A stretch of 64,000 nucleotides of DNA from Collinsella sp. TM09-10AT (GCF_003436275.1 NZ_QSOP01000011.1:1-64000), one strand, 5' to 3'; positions 29,138 to 37,888 are shown, numbered from the stretch's first letter. A program made the numbers and translations. The notes: generated by a model from the sequence alone, not told the origin.

Positions 29138-29230
29138 ACAACAAAACTGCTGGTAACGAGTTATCGAAAACCGTATCAGCAAAAAATCTAAGACAAATAT
29201 AGCATACAACTAGTCGACATCGCTAAAACA

Positions 29231-29247
29231 TGTATGTAACTTGTATG
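29231..29247. promoter_or_regulatory. Putative GntR operator repeat B
   Basis: TGTATGTAACTTGTATG, 40 bases upstream of the SIS start, a near-identical copy of 29092-29108. A regulator bound here could block the SIS promoter. Confidence 0.55.
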
Positions 29248-29286
29248 CCGTCAAGAGCATCAAATGAGAAGAAAGGCTGATGCGCG

Positions 29287-30279
29287 ATGACTACTCAGGA
29301 ACAGGTTAAGGATGTCGTCTCCCAGGTTTTGGCTGACAAGGCAGACAAGGGCGGCATCAAGCGCGTTGTGTGGATCGGCGCCGGCGGATCTAACGGCGGT
29401 AACTATCCTGCCCAGTACTTTATGGAGCACGAGGCCACGCAGGTCGTGAGCTCCAGCTACACCAGCAACGAGTTCGTGCACGCCACGCCCGCCTACGTCA
29501 ACGAGAACACCTTGGCCGTTGTCGTGTCCATGCGCGGCACCAAGGAGACTATCGTTGCCGCCCAGGTCGCCAAGGACCACGGCGCCAGCACCATCGCCAT
29601 CTACGTTGACGAGTCCGCCCTCACCGAGGTCTGCGACTACAAGATCCAGTACGACAGCCTGGCCGTCGACGAGTCCTGCATGGGCCGCACCAACTCCGCC
29701 GTCGTGACCATGATCGCTATGGAGCTCACGCAGCAGACCGAGGGCTATGCCGAGTACGAGACCGCTATGGCAGCCTTTGACCTGGTCGATCCCATCTATC
29801 GCAAGGCCGTCGAGTACACCCGTCCGCTCGCAGCCAAGTGGGCCGAGCAGAACGCCGACAAGCCCTGCATCAACGTGATGGCTCAGGGTCCGCTCTTTGG
29901 TGCCGCCTACGTCTTTAGCATCTGCAACGTGCAGGAGATGCTGCAGATCGACTCCTGCACCATCAACACCTGCGACTTCTTCCACGGTCCCTTCGAGATC
30001 CTGGACAAGCGTACCTCGCTGTTCCAGCTCATCAGCGTCGGCCGCAGCCGCTGCAACGACGAGCGCGGCATTCGCTTTGTCAACCAGTACGGTGGTGAGC
30101 GCGTCTACCAGCTCGACGCCAAGGAGCTCGGCCTCAACGACATCAAGGACAGCGTGAGCGAGTACTTCAACCACCTGATCTTTGCCCCGATCCTCAACAA
30201 CGTCTACATGCGTGCGCTCTCCGCCGTCACCCACAAGGACTACATGACGCGCCGTTACATGTGGAAGCTGGATTACTAA
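29287..30279 (+). CDS. SIS-domain deglycase-like protein, FrlB/GfrF type (locus 1)
   Basis: A 330-residue protein with two SIS subdomains. GAGGSNGGNY (about 31-40) is the sugar-phosphate loop, and DFFHGPFEIL (about 230-239) holds the His/Glu pair shared with fructoselysine-6-phosphate deglycase FrlB. The C-terminus TRRYMWKLDY matches the FrlB-type ending. Predicted role: splitting a phosphorylated Amadori compound to glucose 6-phosphate and an amino acid. It differs from its three paralogs in the first SIS loop (SMRGTKET instead of SLGGSTPET-type). It is divergent from a GntR gene and has no PTS genes attached, so its substrate may enter elsewhere. Confidence 0.82.
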   Translation: MTTQEQVKDVVSQVLADKADKGGIKRVVWIGAGGSNGGNYPAQYFMEHEATQVVSSSYTSNEFVHATPAYVNENTLAVVVSMRGTKETIVAAQVAKDHGASTIAIYVDESALTEVCDYKIQYDSLAVDESCMGRTNSAVVTMIAMELTQQTEGYAEYETAMAAFDLVDPIYRKAVEYTRPLAAKWAEQNADKPCINVMAQGPLFGAAYVFSICNVQEMLQIDSCTINTCDFFHGPFEILDKRTSLFQLISVGRSRCNDERGIRFVNQYGGERVYQLDAKELGLNDIKDSVSEYFNHLIFAPILNNVYMRALSAVTHKDYMTRRYMWKLDY

Positions 30280-30316
30280 GGGATAGAGCGGCCTAACAGC
30301 CCAATACCCCTCATGA

Positions 30317-30381
30317 GTTGCGGTGGAATAGTTCCTGTTTGGGAGTGTGAAGCCTCTGTTTGAGAACTATTTCACCGCAAC
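30317..30381. repeat. Hairpin with TTGCGGTG-type arms
   Basis: GTTGCGGTGGAATAGTTC (30317-30334) pairs with GAACTATTTCACCGCAAC (30364-30381) with one mismatch. TTGCGGTGGAWT recurs in the inverted repeat at 36404-36448. It lies 38 bases past the SIS stop and has no T-run, so it is not an ordinary terminator. Confidence 0.75.
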
Positions 30382-30390
30382 TGCTAGAGC

Positions 30391-30471
30391 GGCACTTGGG
30401 GACGTTCCCTTTCTGCCGGCAGTTAGGGATGTTCCTTTTGTGCCGGCAGTTGGGGACACTCCTTGTGTCGA
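30391..30471. repeat. 27-bp tandem repeat, three copies
   Basis: Units begin at 30391, 30418 and 30445 with GGCASTTRGGGAYRYTCC. Copies differ at several positions. Unit junctions read TGCCGGCA, a small palindrome. GGGGACGTTC in unit 1 also occurs in the palindrome at 38931. Confidence 0.7.
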
Positions 30472-30566
30472 GAGATTTCCCGTTCGCCGATTTGTGCCTT
30501 GAAAAATGTATATAACGACTATAACGTAGCATGAAACATATTGGAAATAATACTGAGGAGGCTGCG

Positions 30567-31649
30567 TTGAAGAGGAGCAATCTGGGCTATGTGCTGGTGC
30601 TGATCGCCGCGCTTATGTGGGGCAGCATCGGAATCTTTGTAAACGGCATCTCGGCCATGGGCGTTTCGTCCCAGAGCATGGCTGCCTTTCGCTTGTTGGT
30701 CGGAGCGCTTATCTTGGCGCCGGTCCTGATGTTTATGGGCTGCCGTCCGGGTGAGGGGTCTACCGTGGTTCAGGGTCCGCTGACCCTGTTCAAGGCAAGC
30801 CCTAAAGAGCTTGTTTCCTGCGCGCTTGTCGGTATCGTCGGTTTGGCTGCCGCCAACACCTGCTATTACGAGTGCATGCGCGAGGTGGGCATGTCCACGG
30901 CATCGGTGCTGCTCTACACGTCGCCGGTGTTTGGCGTCGCGCTCGGCCGCGTCCTTTATCGCGAGGACGTGACCCTCAACAAGCTCGTCGCCATTGTCTT
31001 TAACATCGTTGGCTGTGTGCTTGCGGTGACCAATGGCGACCTTTCCGGTTTTCATTTTTCGGTTTGGGGCGTCACGTCGGGCGTGATTGCAGGCCTTTGT
31101 GGTGCGTCGCTCGCGGTGTTTAGCCGGATAGCAACCAAGACGGTCCACCCGCTGGCTGTCACGTTTTGGGGCTTTGTTTTTGGCGGTGCGGTTATGGCAG
31201 CTATCGCGGCTCCGTGGCCGGATGTCGCCGCGGCAATGTCGCCACAGCTGCTGCTGCTGTTCCTTGGCTTTGGACTCATCCCCACAGCCGTGGCTTACAT
31301 CTTATATATGCAGGGTCTGTCCATGGGGCTCGAGACGTCGAAAGTTCCCGTCGTAATGTCATTCGAGACAGTCGTCACCGTACTGCTGGGCATTGGTGTC
31401 TACGCCGAGCCCGCCGGCGCAATCAAGGTCCTGGGCATTGTGCTGGTGCTCGCGTCCATCCTGATCATGAACACCGACTTCTCCAAGCTGCGCAACAGTG
31501 TGTTTGTCGGCCATGTCATTGAGAGCATGACCTTTAAGCCCAACGCGTGGTGGACGGAGAAATCGCAGGACATGGATCTGTTCCGGGAGCGCACAGGCAT
31601 CACGCTGGAGCCCACCGTGCAGGAAAGCCCCTGGTACTTCGTGCGATAG
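30567..31649 (+). CDS. EamA/DMT-family transporter
   Basis: A 360-residue protein with ten membrane helices in two EamA repeats: LGYVLVLIAALMWGSIGIF opens the first and FSVWGVTSGVIAGLCGASLA the second. A 60-residue hydrophilic C-terminal tail (KPNAWWTEKSQDMDLF onward) is longer than usual. DMT proteins mainly export amino acids or metabolites; here export of the amino acid released by deglycation is an appealing but unproved idea. TGAGGAGG at 30554-30561 points to the TTG at 30567; an in-frame ATG lies at 30531. Confidence 0.85.
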   Translation: MKRSNLGYVLVLIAALMWGSIGIFVNGISAMGVSSQSMAAFRLLVGALILAPVLMFMGCRPGEGSTVVQGPLTLFKASPKELVSCALVGIVGLAAANTCYYECMREVGMSTASVLLYTSPVFGVALGRVLYREDVTLNKLVAIVFNIVGCVLAVTNGDLSGFHFSVWGVTSGVIAGLCGASLAVFSRIATKTVHPLAVTFWGFVFGGAVMAAIAAPWPDVAAAMSPQLLLLFLGFGLIPTAVAYILYMQGLSMGLETSKVPVVMSFETVVTVLLGIGVYAEPAGAIKVLGIVLVLASILIMNTDFSKLRNSVFVGHVIESMTFKPNAWWTEKSQDMDLFRERTGITLEPTVQESPWYFVR

Positions 31650-31786
31650 GGGGTTGCGCTCGGTGTCCGACCTGGGGTTATCCAGCCAGCGTCGGCCTAC
31701 CCAGCCCCAACGTTTCAAGTACGTTAAACCCGTCAACGGTCGATTTTCACCCGCGAACGGTCTTTATACTAATTAGCAATATAAGC

Positions 31787-31806
31787 AACGTATAAGACGT
31801 TATAAT
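31787..31806 (+). promoter_or_regulatory. Putative promoter/operator of PTS-SIS operon (locus 2)
   Basis: AACGTATAAGACGTT (31787-31801) is a perfect palindrome overlapping a TATAAT -10 (31801-31806), 27 bases before the EIIAB start. ACGT-N5-ACGT recurs at 37930-37942, just upstream of the GntR gene at 37980, suggesting that regulator controls both. No good -35 is seen. Confidence 0.5.
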
Positions 31807-31832
31807 GACCATAACGAAAAGGAGGAGGCAAG

Positions 31833-32756
31833 ATGAATCAGATCATTCTCGCATCTCATGGCGGCCTGGCCGCAGGCGCCAAAGACACGCTCGAGATGGT
31901 TCTCGGCGACGTGTCGAACGTCCACGTCGTGTCGCTTGCTCGTGACGACAAGGAGCCCATCACCAATAAGGTTGAGGCTATGATCGCCACGTTCAACGCG
32001 GACGACACCGTGTATGTGCTAACCGATATGCTCGGTAGCTCGGTCAACAACAACATGGTCGAGCTTTCCAAGAACGGCACGAAGTTCACGGTTGTCAGCG
32101 GTTTCAACATCCCGCTGGCGCTCACGCTTGCTATGAGCCCCGCCCCCGTCAAGGGCACCGAGCTCGCGGCCCTCATCAACGAGGCCCGCACCGGTCTGAC
32201 CAACCCCAACGCACCGGTCGAGGTCGCCGCGGCTCCCGCCAAGAAGGCCAAGGCGTCCCGTCACAGCTCCGGTCCCGCCAAGATCGTCCTCGCACGTCTT
32301 GACTACCGTCTGCTGCACGGCCAGGTCGTCTTTACCTGGACCACCAAGGTTCAGGCCGAGCGCATCATCGTCGTCGACAACGCTGCCGCCAACGATGACA
32401 TCAAGAAGGGCGCTCTTAAGCTGGCCAAGCCCCAGGGCGTGCGCCTGAACGTCTTCACCGTTGAGCGTGCCCTTGCCAAGATGGACAAGCTCAACACCCT
32501 CGGCGAGCGCGTCATGTTCGTCTTTGGCAACACTGCCGAGATGCTGCAGTTCTGCCAGGGCTACAAGCTCGACGCCATCAACCTGGGCGCCACCGCCAAC
32601 CACGACGGTGCCGAGCAGGTCGGCGGCAAGGACAGCGCCGTCTTCTTCGACGCCACCCAGAAGGCCGACGTCAACCAGCTGCTCGACATGGGCATCAAGC
32701 TCTACGTCCAGCAGACCCCTACGTATCAGAGCGTCGACATCGACGCCAAGCTGTAA
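31833..32756 (+). CDS. PTS mannose-family EIIAB fusion (locus 2)
   Basis: A 307-residue cytoplasmic phosphocarrier. EIIA has its phospho-His at position 9 (IILASHGGLA). An Ala/Lys linker at about 128-145 joins EIIB, whose phospho-His is at about 162 (RLDYRLLHGQVVFTW). It passes phosphate from HPr to the sugar bound by EIIC/EIID. First gene of an EIIAB-EIIC-EIID-SIS cluster. Together these resemble the glucoselysine/fructoselysine PTS (Gfr) arrangement. AAGGAGGAGG gives a very strong ribosome site. Confidence 0.93.
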   Translation: MNQIILASHGGLAAGAKDTLEMVLGDVSNVHVVSLARDDKEPITNKVEAMIATFNADDTVYVLTDMLGSSVNNNMVELSKNGTKFTVVSGFNIPLALTLAMSPAPVKGTELAALINEARTGLTNPNAPVEVAAAPAKKAKASRHSSGPAKIVLARLDYRLLHGQVVFTWTTKVQAERIIVVDNAAANDDIKKGALKLAKPQGVRLNVFTVERALAKMDKLNTLGERVMFVFGNTAEMLQFCQGYKLDAINLGATANHDGAEQVGGKDSAVFFDATQKADVNQLLDMGIKLYVQQTPTYQSVDIDAKL

Positions 32757-32792
32757 TCAACCAGGCTTTTGCCTGACTGAAAGGAGAAGGGT

Positions 32793-33587
32793 ATGAATAC
32801 GTTCATCAGTGCGGTGCTCGTCGGCCTCGTCGGCGTGTTCTGCATGTGGGACTCCCGCCTGCTCGGTCGTCTTAACTTCGAGCAGCCTCTCGTTGGCGCT
32901 ACGCTCGTCGGTCTGCTGCTGGGCGATGTGCCCACCGGCCTTGCCGTCGGTGCCGCCGTCGAGCTCGTGTCCATGGGCCTGGTGCAGGTCGGCGCCGCCG
33001 TTCCGCCCGATATGGTCCTGGGCGGCATCGTGGCCGCTGCCTTTGCGTGCCTGACCGATGCTTCCGCCGAGACCGCCATGACGATCGCCATCCCGGTCGC
33101 CGTCCTGGGTCAGCTCCTCGGCATCGTGTTCCGCTCGATCATCGCCGCCCTTACCCATGTGGCCGATAGCGCGATCGATAACGGCAAGTTCAAGACCGCC
33201 TATCGTATGCACATCTGCGCCGGCTCCGGTCTGTACGCCATCATGTACTTCCTGCCGATCTTCCTGGCCGTCTTTGTCGGTACCGACCTGGTCCAAGCCA
33301 TCGTCAACATGGTTCCCGAGTGGCTGTCCACTGGTCTTAACGTTTCGACCAAGATCATGACCGCCTACGGCTTGGCCCTGCTGCTCACCATGATGATCAA
33401 GAAGGGTATGACTCCGTTCCTGTTCATCGGTTTCCTGCTCGCCGCTTACCTCAACCTGTCCGTCATCGCGGTCGCTCTGATCGGTGTGTGCCTGGCTGTC
33501 GTCTTCATGGGCTTCAAGTTCAACGGTTCCCATGCAGCCGCCGGTGTCGATTCCGACTACGATCCGCTCGAAGACGACGAAGACTAA
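32793..33587 (+). CDS. PTS mannose/sorbose-family EIIC (locus 2)
   Basis: A 264-residue membrane protein with multiple hydrophobic segments. It carries the family phrases FEQPLVGATLVGLLLGD and AAVELVSMGLVQVGAAVPPD. It forms the translocation pore with EIID. The C-terminus is acidic (DYDPLEDDED), as is that of the EIIC at 54944. It starts 36 bases after EIIAB and is followed by EIID after 13 bases. Confidence 0.93.
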   Translation: MNTFISAVLVGLVGVFCMWDSRLLGRLNFEQPLVGATLVGLLLGDVPTGLAVGAAVELVSMGLVQVGAAVPPDMVLGGIVAAAFACLTDASAETAMTIAIPVAVLGQLLGIVFRSIIAALTHVADSAIDNGKFKTAYRMHICAGSGLYAIMYFLPIFLAVFVGTDLVQAIVNMVPEWLSTGLNVSTKIMTAYGLALLLTMMIKKGMTPFLFIGFLLAAYLNLSVIAVALIGVCLAVVFMGFKFNGSHAAAGVDSDYDPLEDDED

Positions 33588-33600
33588 GGAGGAACACACT

Positions 33601-34434
33601 ATGGCAACCGCAACCAAGGACGTGTCCCTGAACAAGAAGGTCAGCCAGTTCTTCTGGCGCTCCTGGGCCATCCAGGCCTCTTGGAACTACGAGCGTCAGA
33701 TGAACATGGGCTTCCTCTACGGCATGGTTCCCACGCTCGATCGCCTCTATCCGGATGAGTCCGACCCCAAGCAGCTCGCTGCTAAGAAAGAGGCTTACCA
33801 CCGTCACATGGCGTTCTACAACTGCACCCCGCAGACGAGCGCTTTCATCCTGGGCCTCTCCGCATCCATGGAGGAAGAGTACGCCAAGGATCCCGAGAAC
33901 TTCGATCCCGATTCGATCAACGCGGTCAAGACCTCCCTCATGGGTCCGCTTTCCGGCATCGGTGACTCCTTCTTCCAGGGCACCATCCGCGTTATCGCCT
34001 TTGGCCTGGGCGTTCAGCTGGCTCAGCAGGGCTCCATCATGGGCCCGATCCTGGCTATGCTCATCTCCATCGTCCCCTCTGTGCTGATCACTTGGTTCGC
34101 AGCCAAGATGGGCTATCAGGGCGGCCACGAGTACCTGAGCAAGCTTCAGGGCGGCGACCTCATGGAGAAGCTCATGTATGTCTGCGGCATCGTGGGTCTT
34201 ATGTCCGTGGGCGGCATGATCGCTACGCTGATCGGCGCCACCACCCCGCTGCAGTTCGCTGAGGGCACCGTCGTGATCCAGGACATCCTGGACGGCATGA
34301 TGCCCCAGATGATCTCCCTCGGCCTCACCGGCCTTATGTACTGGCTCATCAAGAAGAACGTCAACACCGGTTGGCTTCTCGTGATCGCCATTGTGGGCGG
34401 CATCGCCCTCTCCGCGGCCGGCATCCTGGCCTAG
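33601..34434 (+). CDS. PTS mannose-family EIID (locus 2)
   Basis: A 277-residue membrane-associated component. The N-terminal part has FFWRSWAIQASWNYERQMNM, then KTSLMGPLSGIGDSFFQGT, the diagnostic EIID motif, and C-terminal hydrophobic segments. AAGGAGGAACACACT precedes ATG 33601. It works with EIIC; substrate choice resides in this pair. The SIS gene follows after a gap with two hairpins. Confidence 0.94.
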   Translation: MATATKDVSLNKKVSQFFWRSWAIQASWNYERQMNMGFLYGMVPTLDRLYPDESDPKQLAAKKEAYHRHMAFYNCTPQTSAFILGLSASMEEEYAKDPENFDPDSINAVKTSLMGPLSGIGDSFFQGTIRVIAFGLGVQLAQQGSIMGPILAMLISIVPSVLITWFAAKMGYQGGHEYLSKLQGGDLMEKLMYVCGIVGLMSVGGMIATLIGATTPLQFAEGTVVIQDILDGMMPQMISLGLTGLMYWLIKKNVNTGWLLVIAIVGGIALSAAGILA

Positions 34435-34459
34435 TCGCGACCCAATGCTTCCCCCGGGG

Positions 34460-34490
34460 GCCTGCCTGGCATCCCATACCCCAGGCAGGC
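34460..34490 (+). terminator. Intra-cluster hairpin between EIID and SIS
   Basis: GCCTGCCTGG (34460-34469) and CCAGGCAGGC (34481-34490) form a perfect 10-bp stem without a T-run. It may stabilise the PTS mRNA or reduce read-through rather than fully terminate. Confidence 0.5.
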
Positions 34491-34503
34491 TTCCATCCCT
34501 AAC

Positions 34504-34534
34504 ATGTGACAAAGGGACAGTTCCTTTGTCACAT
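34504..34534. repeat. CTGTCCC-core palindrome, reverse copy
   Basis: ATGTGACAAAGG (34504-34515) and CCTTTGTCACAT (34523-34534) are perfectly complementary. The loop is GACAGTT, so the reverse strand reads AACTGTCCC across loop and stem. Confidence 0.8.
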
Positions 34535-34625
34535 CCTCAACGGGCCGGCGACTCGGTCCTAACCACGGTAACCCTGCGAGCGTCCGGCAATGTGGCGCCG
34601 CAACAAATCGAAAGGAATGTGTCAG

Positions 34626-35609
34626 ATGTACGAGATCGACCTTAACCTCCCTAAGCAGATCGTCGCTGACGTCCTGTCCAACCACGAGATTCACAGCGTC
34701 GCTTTCGTCGGCTGCGGTGCTTCCATGTCCGACCTTTACCCCGCCAAGTACTTCCTGGCCAACAACACGGACAAGCTGAACGTTCAGATCTTCACCGCTA
34801 ACGAGTTCAACTACGACACGCCTTCCTGGGTCAACGAGCACACCTTCGTGATCACCTGCTCCCTCGGTGGCTCCACGCCCGAGACCGTCGAGGCCAACAA
34901 GACCGCCAAGAAGCACAACTGCCCGGTCGTCTCCCTCACCAACAAGGCTGGCTCCGCTCTGACCGTCGACGCCGACCACGTCATCGTTCACGGCTTCCAC
35001 GCCAACTACGCTGCCAAGTGCGAGAAGCCCGGCTACGCCATCGCTCTTGCTCTCGAGATCCTTCAGCAGACCGAGGGCTATGACCACTACGAGGACATGA
35101 TCACCGGCCTCACCAACGTCTTCGATCTCTGCGAGAACGCCGCTCAGCACTGCAAGAAGCTCGCCAAGAAGTTCGCCGAGGACTTCAAGGACGACAAGAT
35201 GATCTACTTCATGGCCTCCGGTGCCTCCGAGAAGATGGCTTACTCTCACGCCGCCTTCCTGTTCACCGAGATGCAGTGGATCGACGCCGCCGCCTACAAC
35301 ACCGGCGAGTACTTCCACGGCCCGTTCGAGGTTTCCACCGAGGGTAAGCCCTACGTCTTCTTCATGTCCGATGGCGCTACCCGTCCGATGGACGCCCGCG
35401 CCCTCACCTTCCTTGAGCGCATGGGCGCCAAGGTCGCTCTGATCGACTCCAAGGACTACGGCCTGGCTGACGCCGTGCCCGCGAGCGTCATCACCTACTT
35501 CAACCCGCTGCTGCACCTCGCCGTTATGCGTGAGTACGGCAACCAGATCGCCGAGGCCCGTCAGCACCCGCTGACCATGCGTCGCTACATGTGGAAGCTT
35601 TCCTACTAA
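34626..35609 (+). CDS. SIS-domain deglycase-like protein, FrlB/GfrF type (locus 2)
   Basis: A 327-residue double-SIS protein. FVGCGASMSDLYPAKY forms the first sugar-phosphate loop, CSLGGSTPETVEAN the second, and EYFHGPFEV the His/Glu site; the end is MRRYMWKLSY. As the last gene of a mannose-family PTS cluster it most likely deglycates the sugar-amine phosphate that the PTS delivers. An aminosugar isomerase/deaminase role is the main alternative. GAAAGGAA precedes ATG 34626. Codons are strongly biased to C-ending, suggesting high expression. Confidence 0.86.
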   Translation: MYEIDLNLPKQIVADVLSNHEIHSVAFVGCGASMSDLYPAKYFLANNTDKLNVQIFTANEFNYDTPSWVNEHTFVITCSLGGSTPETVEANKTAKKHNCPVVSLTNKAGSALTVDADHVIVHGFHANYAAKCEKPGYAIALALEILQQTEGYDHYEDMITGLTNVFDLCENAAQHCKKLAKKFAEDFKDDKMIYFMASGASEKMAYSHAAFLFTEMQWIDAAAYNTGEYFHGPFEVSTEGKPYVFFMSDGATRPMDARALTFLERMGAKVALIDSKDYGLADAVPASVITYFNPLLHLAVMREYGNQIAEARQHPLTMRRYMWKLSY

Positions 35610-35643
35610 TCACAAGTAAGTAGACCTTACGGGTTGATTGAGA

Positions 35644-35675
35644 GGGGATGGGGTTTGCGCCCCGTCCCCTTTTTT
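35644..35675 (+). terminator. Intrinsic terminator after locus 2 SIS gene
   Basis: GGGGATGGGG (35644-35653), loop TTTGCG, CCCCGTCCCC (35660-35669), six T residues. Confidence 0.85.
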
Positions 35676-35711
35676 GCTCTGGGGAGGGCGTGTCTGTCGT
35701 GTCGCAAAACC

Positions 35712-35755
35712 CCAGATAAAACCTACCAAAATAAACCTGTCCCTTTTTGGCAGGT
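35712..35755. repeat. CTGTCCC-core palindrome, forward copy
   Basis: CCCAGATAAAACCTACC leads into the core AAAATAAACCTGTCCCTTTT, closed by TTGGCAGGT. It is almost the same as the copies at 37846 and (reversed) 47482. It ends next to the ribosome site of the HAD gene. Confidence 0.8.
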
Positions 35756-35769
35756 GGGAGGAGATGCGT

Positions 35770-36399
35770 ATGATCAAGGCAGTGCTGTTTGACATGGACG
35801 GCGTGCTGGTCGATACCGAGTGGTTCTACAACCGTCGCCGCGTGGCATTTATGGAAGAGAAGGGCTTCCACTTTGACGAGATCCCCGATCTTTCGGGGTC
35901 TAACGAGCCCGCCATTTGGAAGGCGCTGGTGCCCGACGATGTTGAGCTGCGCGAGCGCCTGCGCGTGGAGTACAAGCAGGTCTACAGCCCGGACCACCCC
36001 GTTCCGTATGCCGAGCTTCTCAACGAGCAGACGGAGCCGGTGATGCGCAAGCTGCACGAGCGCGGCGTGAAGTGTGCCATCGCGAGCTCGTCCTATCGCG
36101 AGCTCATTGACGAGCTGGTGGAGATTGCCGGTATCGCCGACGTGCTGGACTACACCATCAGCGGTCACGAGTGCAGTGCGTTTAAGCCCGACCCCGAGAT
36201 CTACCTGCGTGCCATGGAGGCGCTGGGGGTGGAGCCTGCCGAGTGCCTGGTTATCGAGGACTCGCCTTTGGGCATCGAGGCCGGTAAGCGCTCCGGCGCC
36301 CGCGTCCTGGCACTGCGTCCGCACGAGGGCGTTAACCTGGACCAAACGGGAGCCGACGCCGTCATCGACAACCTCGCCGACATTCTGACCGCTTTGTAG
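35770..36399 (+). CDS. HAD-family hydrolase, beta-phosphoglucomutase-like
   Basis: A 209-residue HAD protein: nucleophile motif VLFDMDGVLVDTEW, a helical cap, motif II SSSYRE, Lys in SAFKPDPEIY and acidic motif IEDSPLGIEA. The cap type and DGVLVDTE resemble beta-phosphoglucomutase and small sugar-phosphate phosphatases. Beside the deglycase operon it could process the released sugar phosphate. GGGAGGAG suits ATG 35770; another ATG lies six bases earlier. A terminator lies upstream, so it probably has its own promoter. Confidence 0.87.
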   Translation: MIKAVLFDMDGVLVDTEWFYNRRRVAFMEEKGFHFDEIPDLSGSNEPAIWKALVPDDVELRERLRVEYKQVYSPDHPVPYAELLNEQTEPVMRKLHERGVKCAIASSSYRELIDELVEIAGIADVLDYTISGHECSAFKPDPEIYLRAMEALGVEPAECLVIEDSPLGIEAGKRSGARVLALRPHEGVNLDQTGADAVIDNLADILTAL

Positions 36400-36752
36400 C
36401 GTCAATTCGCCGCAAGAAGTGCGGATTCACACGTCTCTTGCGGTGGATTGGCTCATTTTGGCTTCAATTTAGATCCGTTTGGCTTCGACTCGGACTAAGT
36501 GAGTAGACTTTTTGGCACATGCCGAGCACAAAGCGTATCTGCCTTAGTAAAACCGCAGGTCGGAGAGGTGGCTGTTTTGAGTGTGCTTGGTAGGTCGCGA
36601 AAAGCCTACTCACTTAGAATTTGGCTCTTTGGTTGGGGAGCTGCTGGCTCGTTTTGGTTGTCGAGAGAGGGTGAATTGAAGCGCCCTCTCGCGCTCCATG
36701 CTACAATCGCCGGCATGCCCCACAATTACATCTGCCTTCGAAAGGAGCCTAC
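36400..36752. repeat. Intergenic region with two nested inverted repeats
   Basis: AATTCGCCGCAAGA (36404-36417) pairs with TCTTGCGGTGGATT (36435-36448). CTAAGTGAGTAGACTTTT (36495-36512) pairs with AAAAGCCTACTCACTTAG (36601-36618) with one mismatch, enclosing 88 bases. The first shares TTGCGGTGGAWT with 30317. Near 36706, GCTACAATCGCC may be a -10 for the YitT gene. No convincing coding frame is present. Confidence 0.65.
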
Positions 36753-37760
36753 GTGGCGAACGCCATCGATCAGCTCACGGACCGCGTGCTCGTGCTCGGC
36801 CGTCTCACCATCGTCCGCCGCGCCATTACTGCCGTGGCGGTCACCATCTCCGCCGTTCTCCAGACATTTCTGATTCAGGCGTTCATTCGCCCCGCCGACC
36901 TGCTTCCGAGCGGCCTCACCGGCGTCGCGGTCCTGCTCGATCGCGTCACCTCGCTCGGCGGCGTTCATATCGACATCTCGCTCGGCATGCTCGCGCTCAA
37001 CATCCCCGTGGCGCTCCTTTGCTGGAGCGGCATCAGCAAGCGCTTCGTCATCTTCTCGATGATGCAGGTCATGCTCTCGTCGCTGTTCCTCAACATCTTT
37101 CACTTCGCCCCGTTTTTGGGCGACAAGATCATGCTCATCATCTTTGGCGGCGTGGTCTCGGGCCTGGGCGCCGCCATCGCGCTTAAGTCCGGCGCATCCA
37201 CCGGCGGCACCGACTTTATCGCGCTGTGGGTTTCCAACCATACAGGCAAGACCATCTGGGGCGTCATCTTTGGCTTTAACTGCGCTATCCTGGCGATCTT
37301 TGGCTTTATGTTTGGCTGGGACAATGCGGCGTATTCCATCGTGTTCCAGTTTATTTCGACCAAGACCATCGACAGTTTCTATCGTCGCTACGATCGCGTG
37401 ACGCTGCAGATCACGACGCGTAAGGCAGACGAGGTCATGACTGCCTACGTAAACCATTTTCAGCACGGCATTAGCTGCGCCGAGGTCGTCGGCGGATACA
37501 GCCGCGAAAAGATGTACCTGCTGCACGCCGTTGTCTCGACCTACGAGAGCCAGGACATTATCAAGCTGGTGTGCGACGTTGATCCAGGAGCCGTGATCAA
37601 CGTGTTCCACACGCTCAACTTTGTGGGTGGCTGGTGGGGTGGTCATGTCGACGAGCCTATGCCCACGGCCGTTCCCGATCCCGACAAGCCCGCGCGCATG
37701 GCCAGCAGGCAGGCGCGCCTCAGCGAGCAGGACAGCCTGCAGCAGGACGACGGCAAGTAG
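36753..37760 (+). CDS. YitT-family membrane protein
   Basis: A 335-residue protein with about five or six membrane helices (to about residue 205) and a C-terminal DUF2179 domain with a ferredoxin-like fold (TLQITTRKADEVMTAY to VINVFHTLNFVGGWW). PSGLTGVAVLLDRV and SGASTGGTDFIALWV are family signatures. Function is unknown; relatives are suspected transporters with a regulatory soluble domain. Start GTG 36753 follows GAAAGGAG. A terminator follows the stop. Confidence 0.88.
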   Translation: MANAIDQLTDRVLVLGRLTIVRRAITAVAVTISAVLQTFLIQAFIRPADLLPSGLTGVAVLLDRVTSLGGVHIDISLGMLALNIPVALLCWSGISKRFVIFSMMQVMLSSLFLNIFHFAPFLGDKIMLIIFGGVVSGLGAAIALKSGASTGGTDFIALWVSNHTGKTIWGVIFGFNCAILAIFGFMFGWDNAAYSIVFQFISTKTIDSFYRRYDRVTLQITTRKADEVMTAYVNHFQHGISCAEVVGGYSREKMYLLHAVVSTYESQDIIKLVCDVDPGAVINVFHTLNFVGGWWGGHVDEPMPTAVPDPDKPARMASRQARLSEQDSLQQDDGK

Positions 37761-37804
37761 GGTATTGGCATTTTGCCGGCCCGGCGCAACCCTTCCGCAT
37801 GAGC

Positions 37805-37840
37805 CCCTCGAAAGCCCCGTTGCTTTCGAGGGACTTTCGT
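37805..37840 (+). terminator. Hairpin after YitT gene
   Basis: CCCTCGAAAGC (37805-37815), loop CCCGTT, GCTTTCGAGGG (37822-37832), then a short T-rich stretch. Confidence 0.7.
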
Positions 37841-37845
37841 TTGCC

Positions 37846-37888
37846 CAGATAAAACCTACCAAAATGAAGCTGTCGCTTTTTGGTAGGT
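37846..37888. repeat. CTGTCCC-core palindrome, diverged forward copy
   Basis: ACCTACCAAAA (37854-37864) and TTTTGGTAGGT (37878-37888) are perfectly complementary. The core is TGAAGCTGTCGCT, so CTGTCCC has become CTGTCGC here. The right arm reads GGTAGGT where other copies have GGCAGGT, which restores full pairing. Confidence 0.75.

Noticed and set aside
36499..36752. Open frame in the gap before the YitT gene
   Set aside because: It runs through an inverted repeat, has poor composition and no ribosome site.
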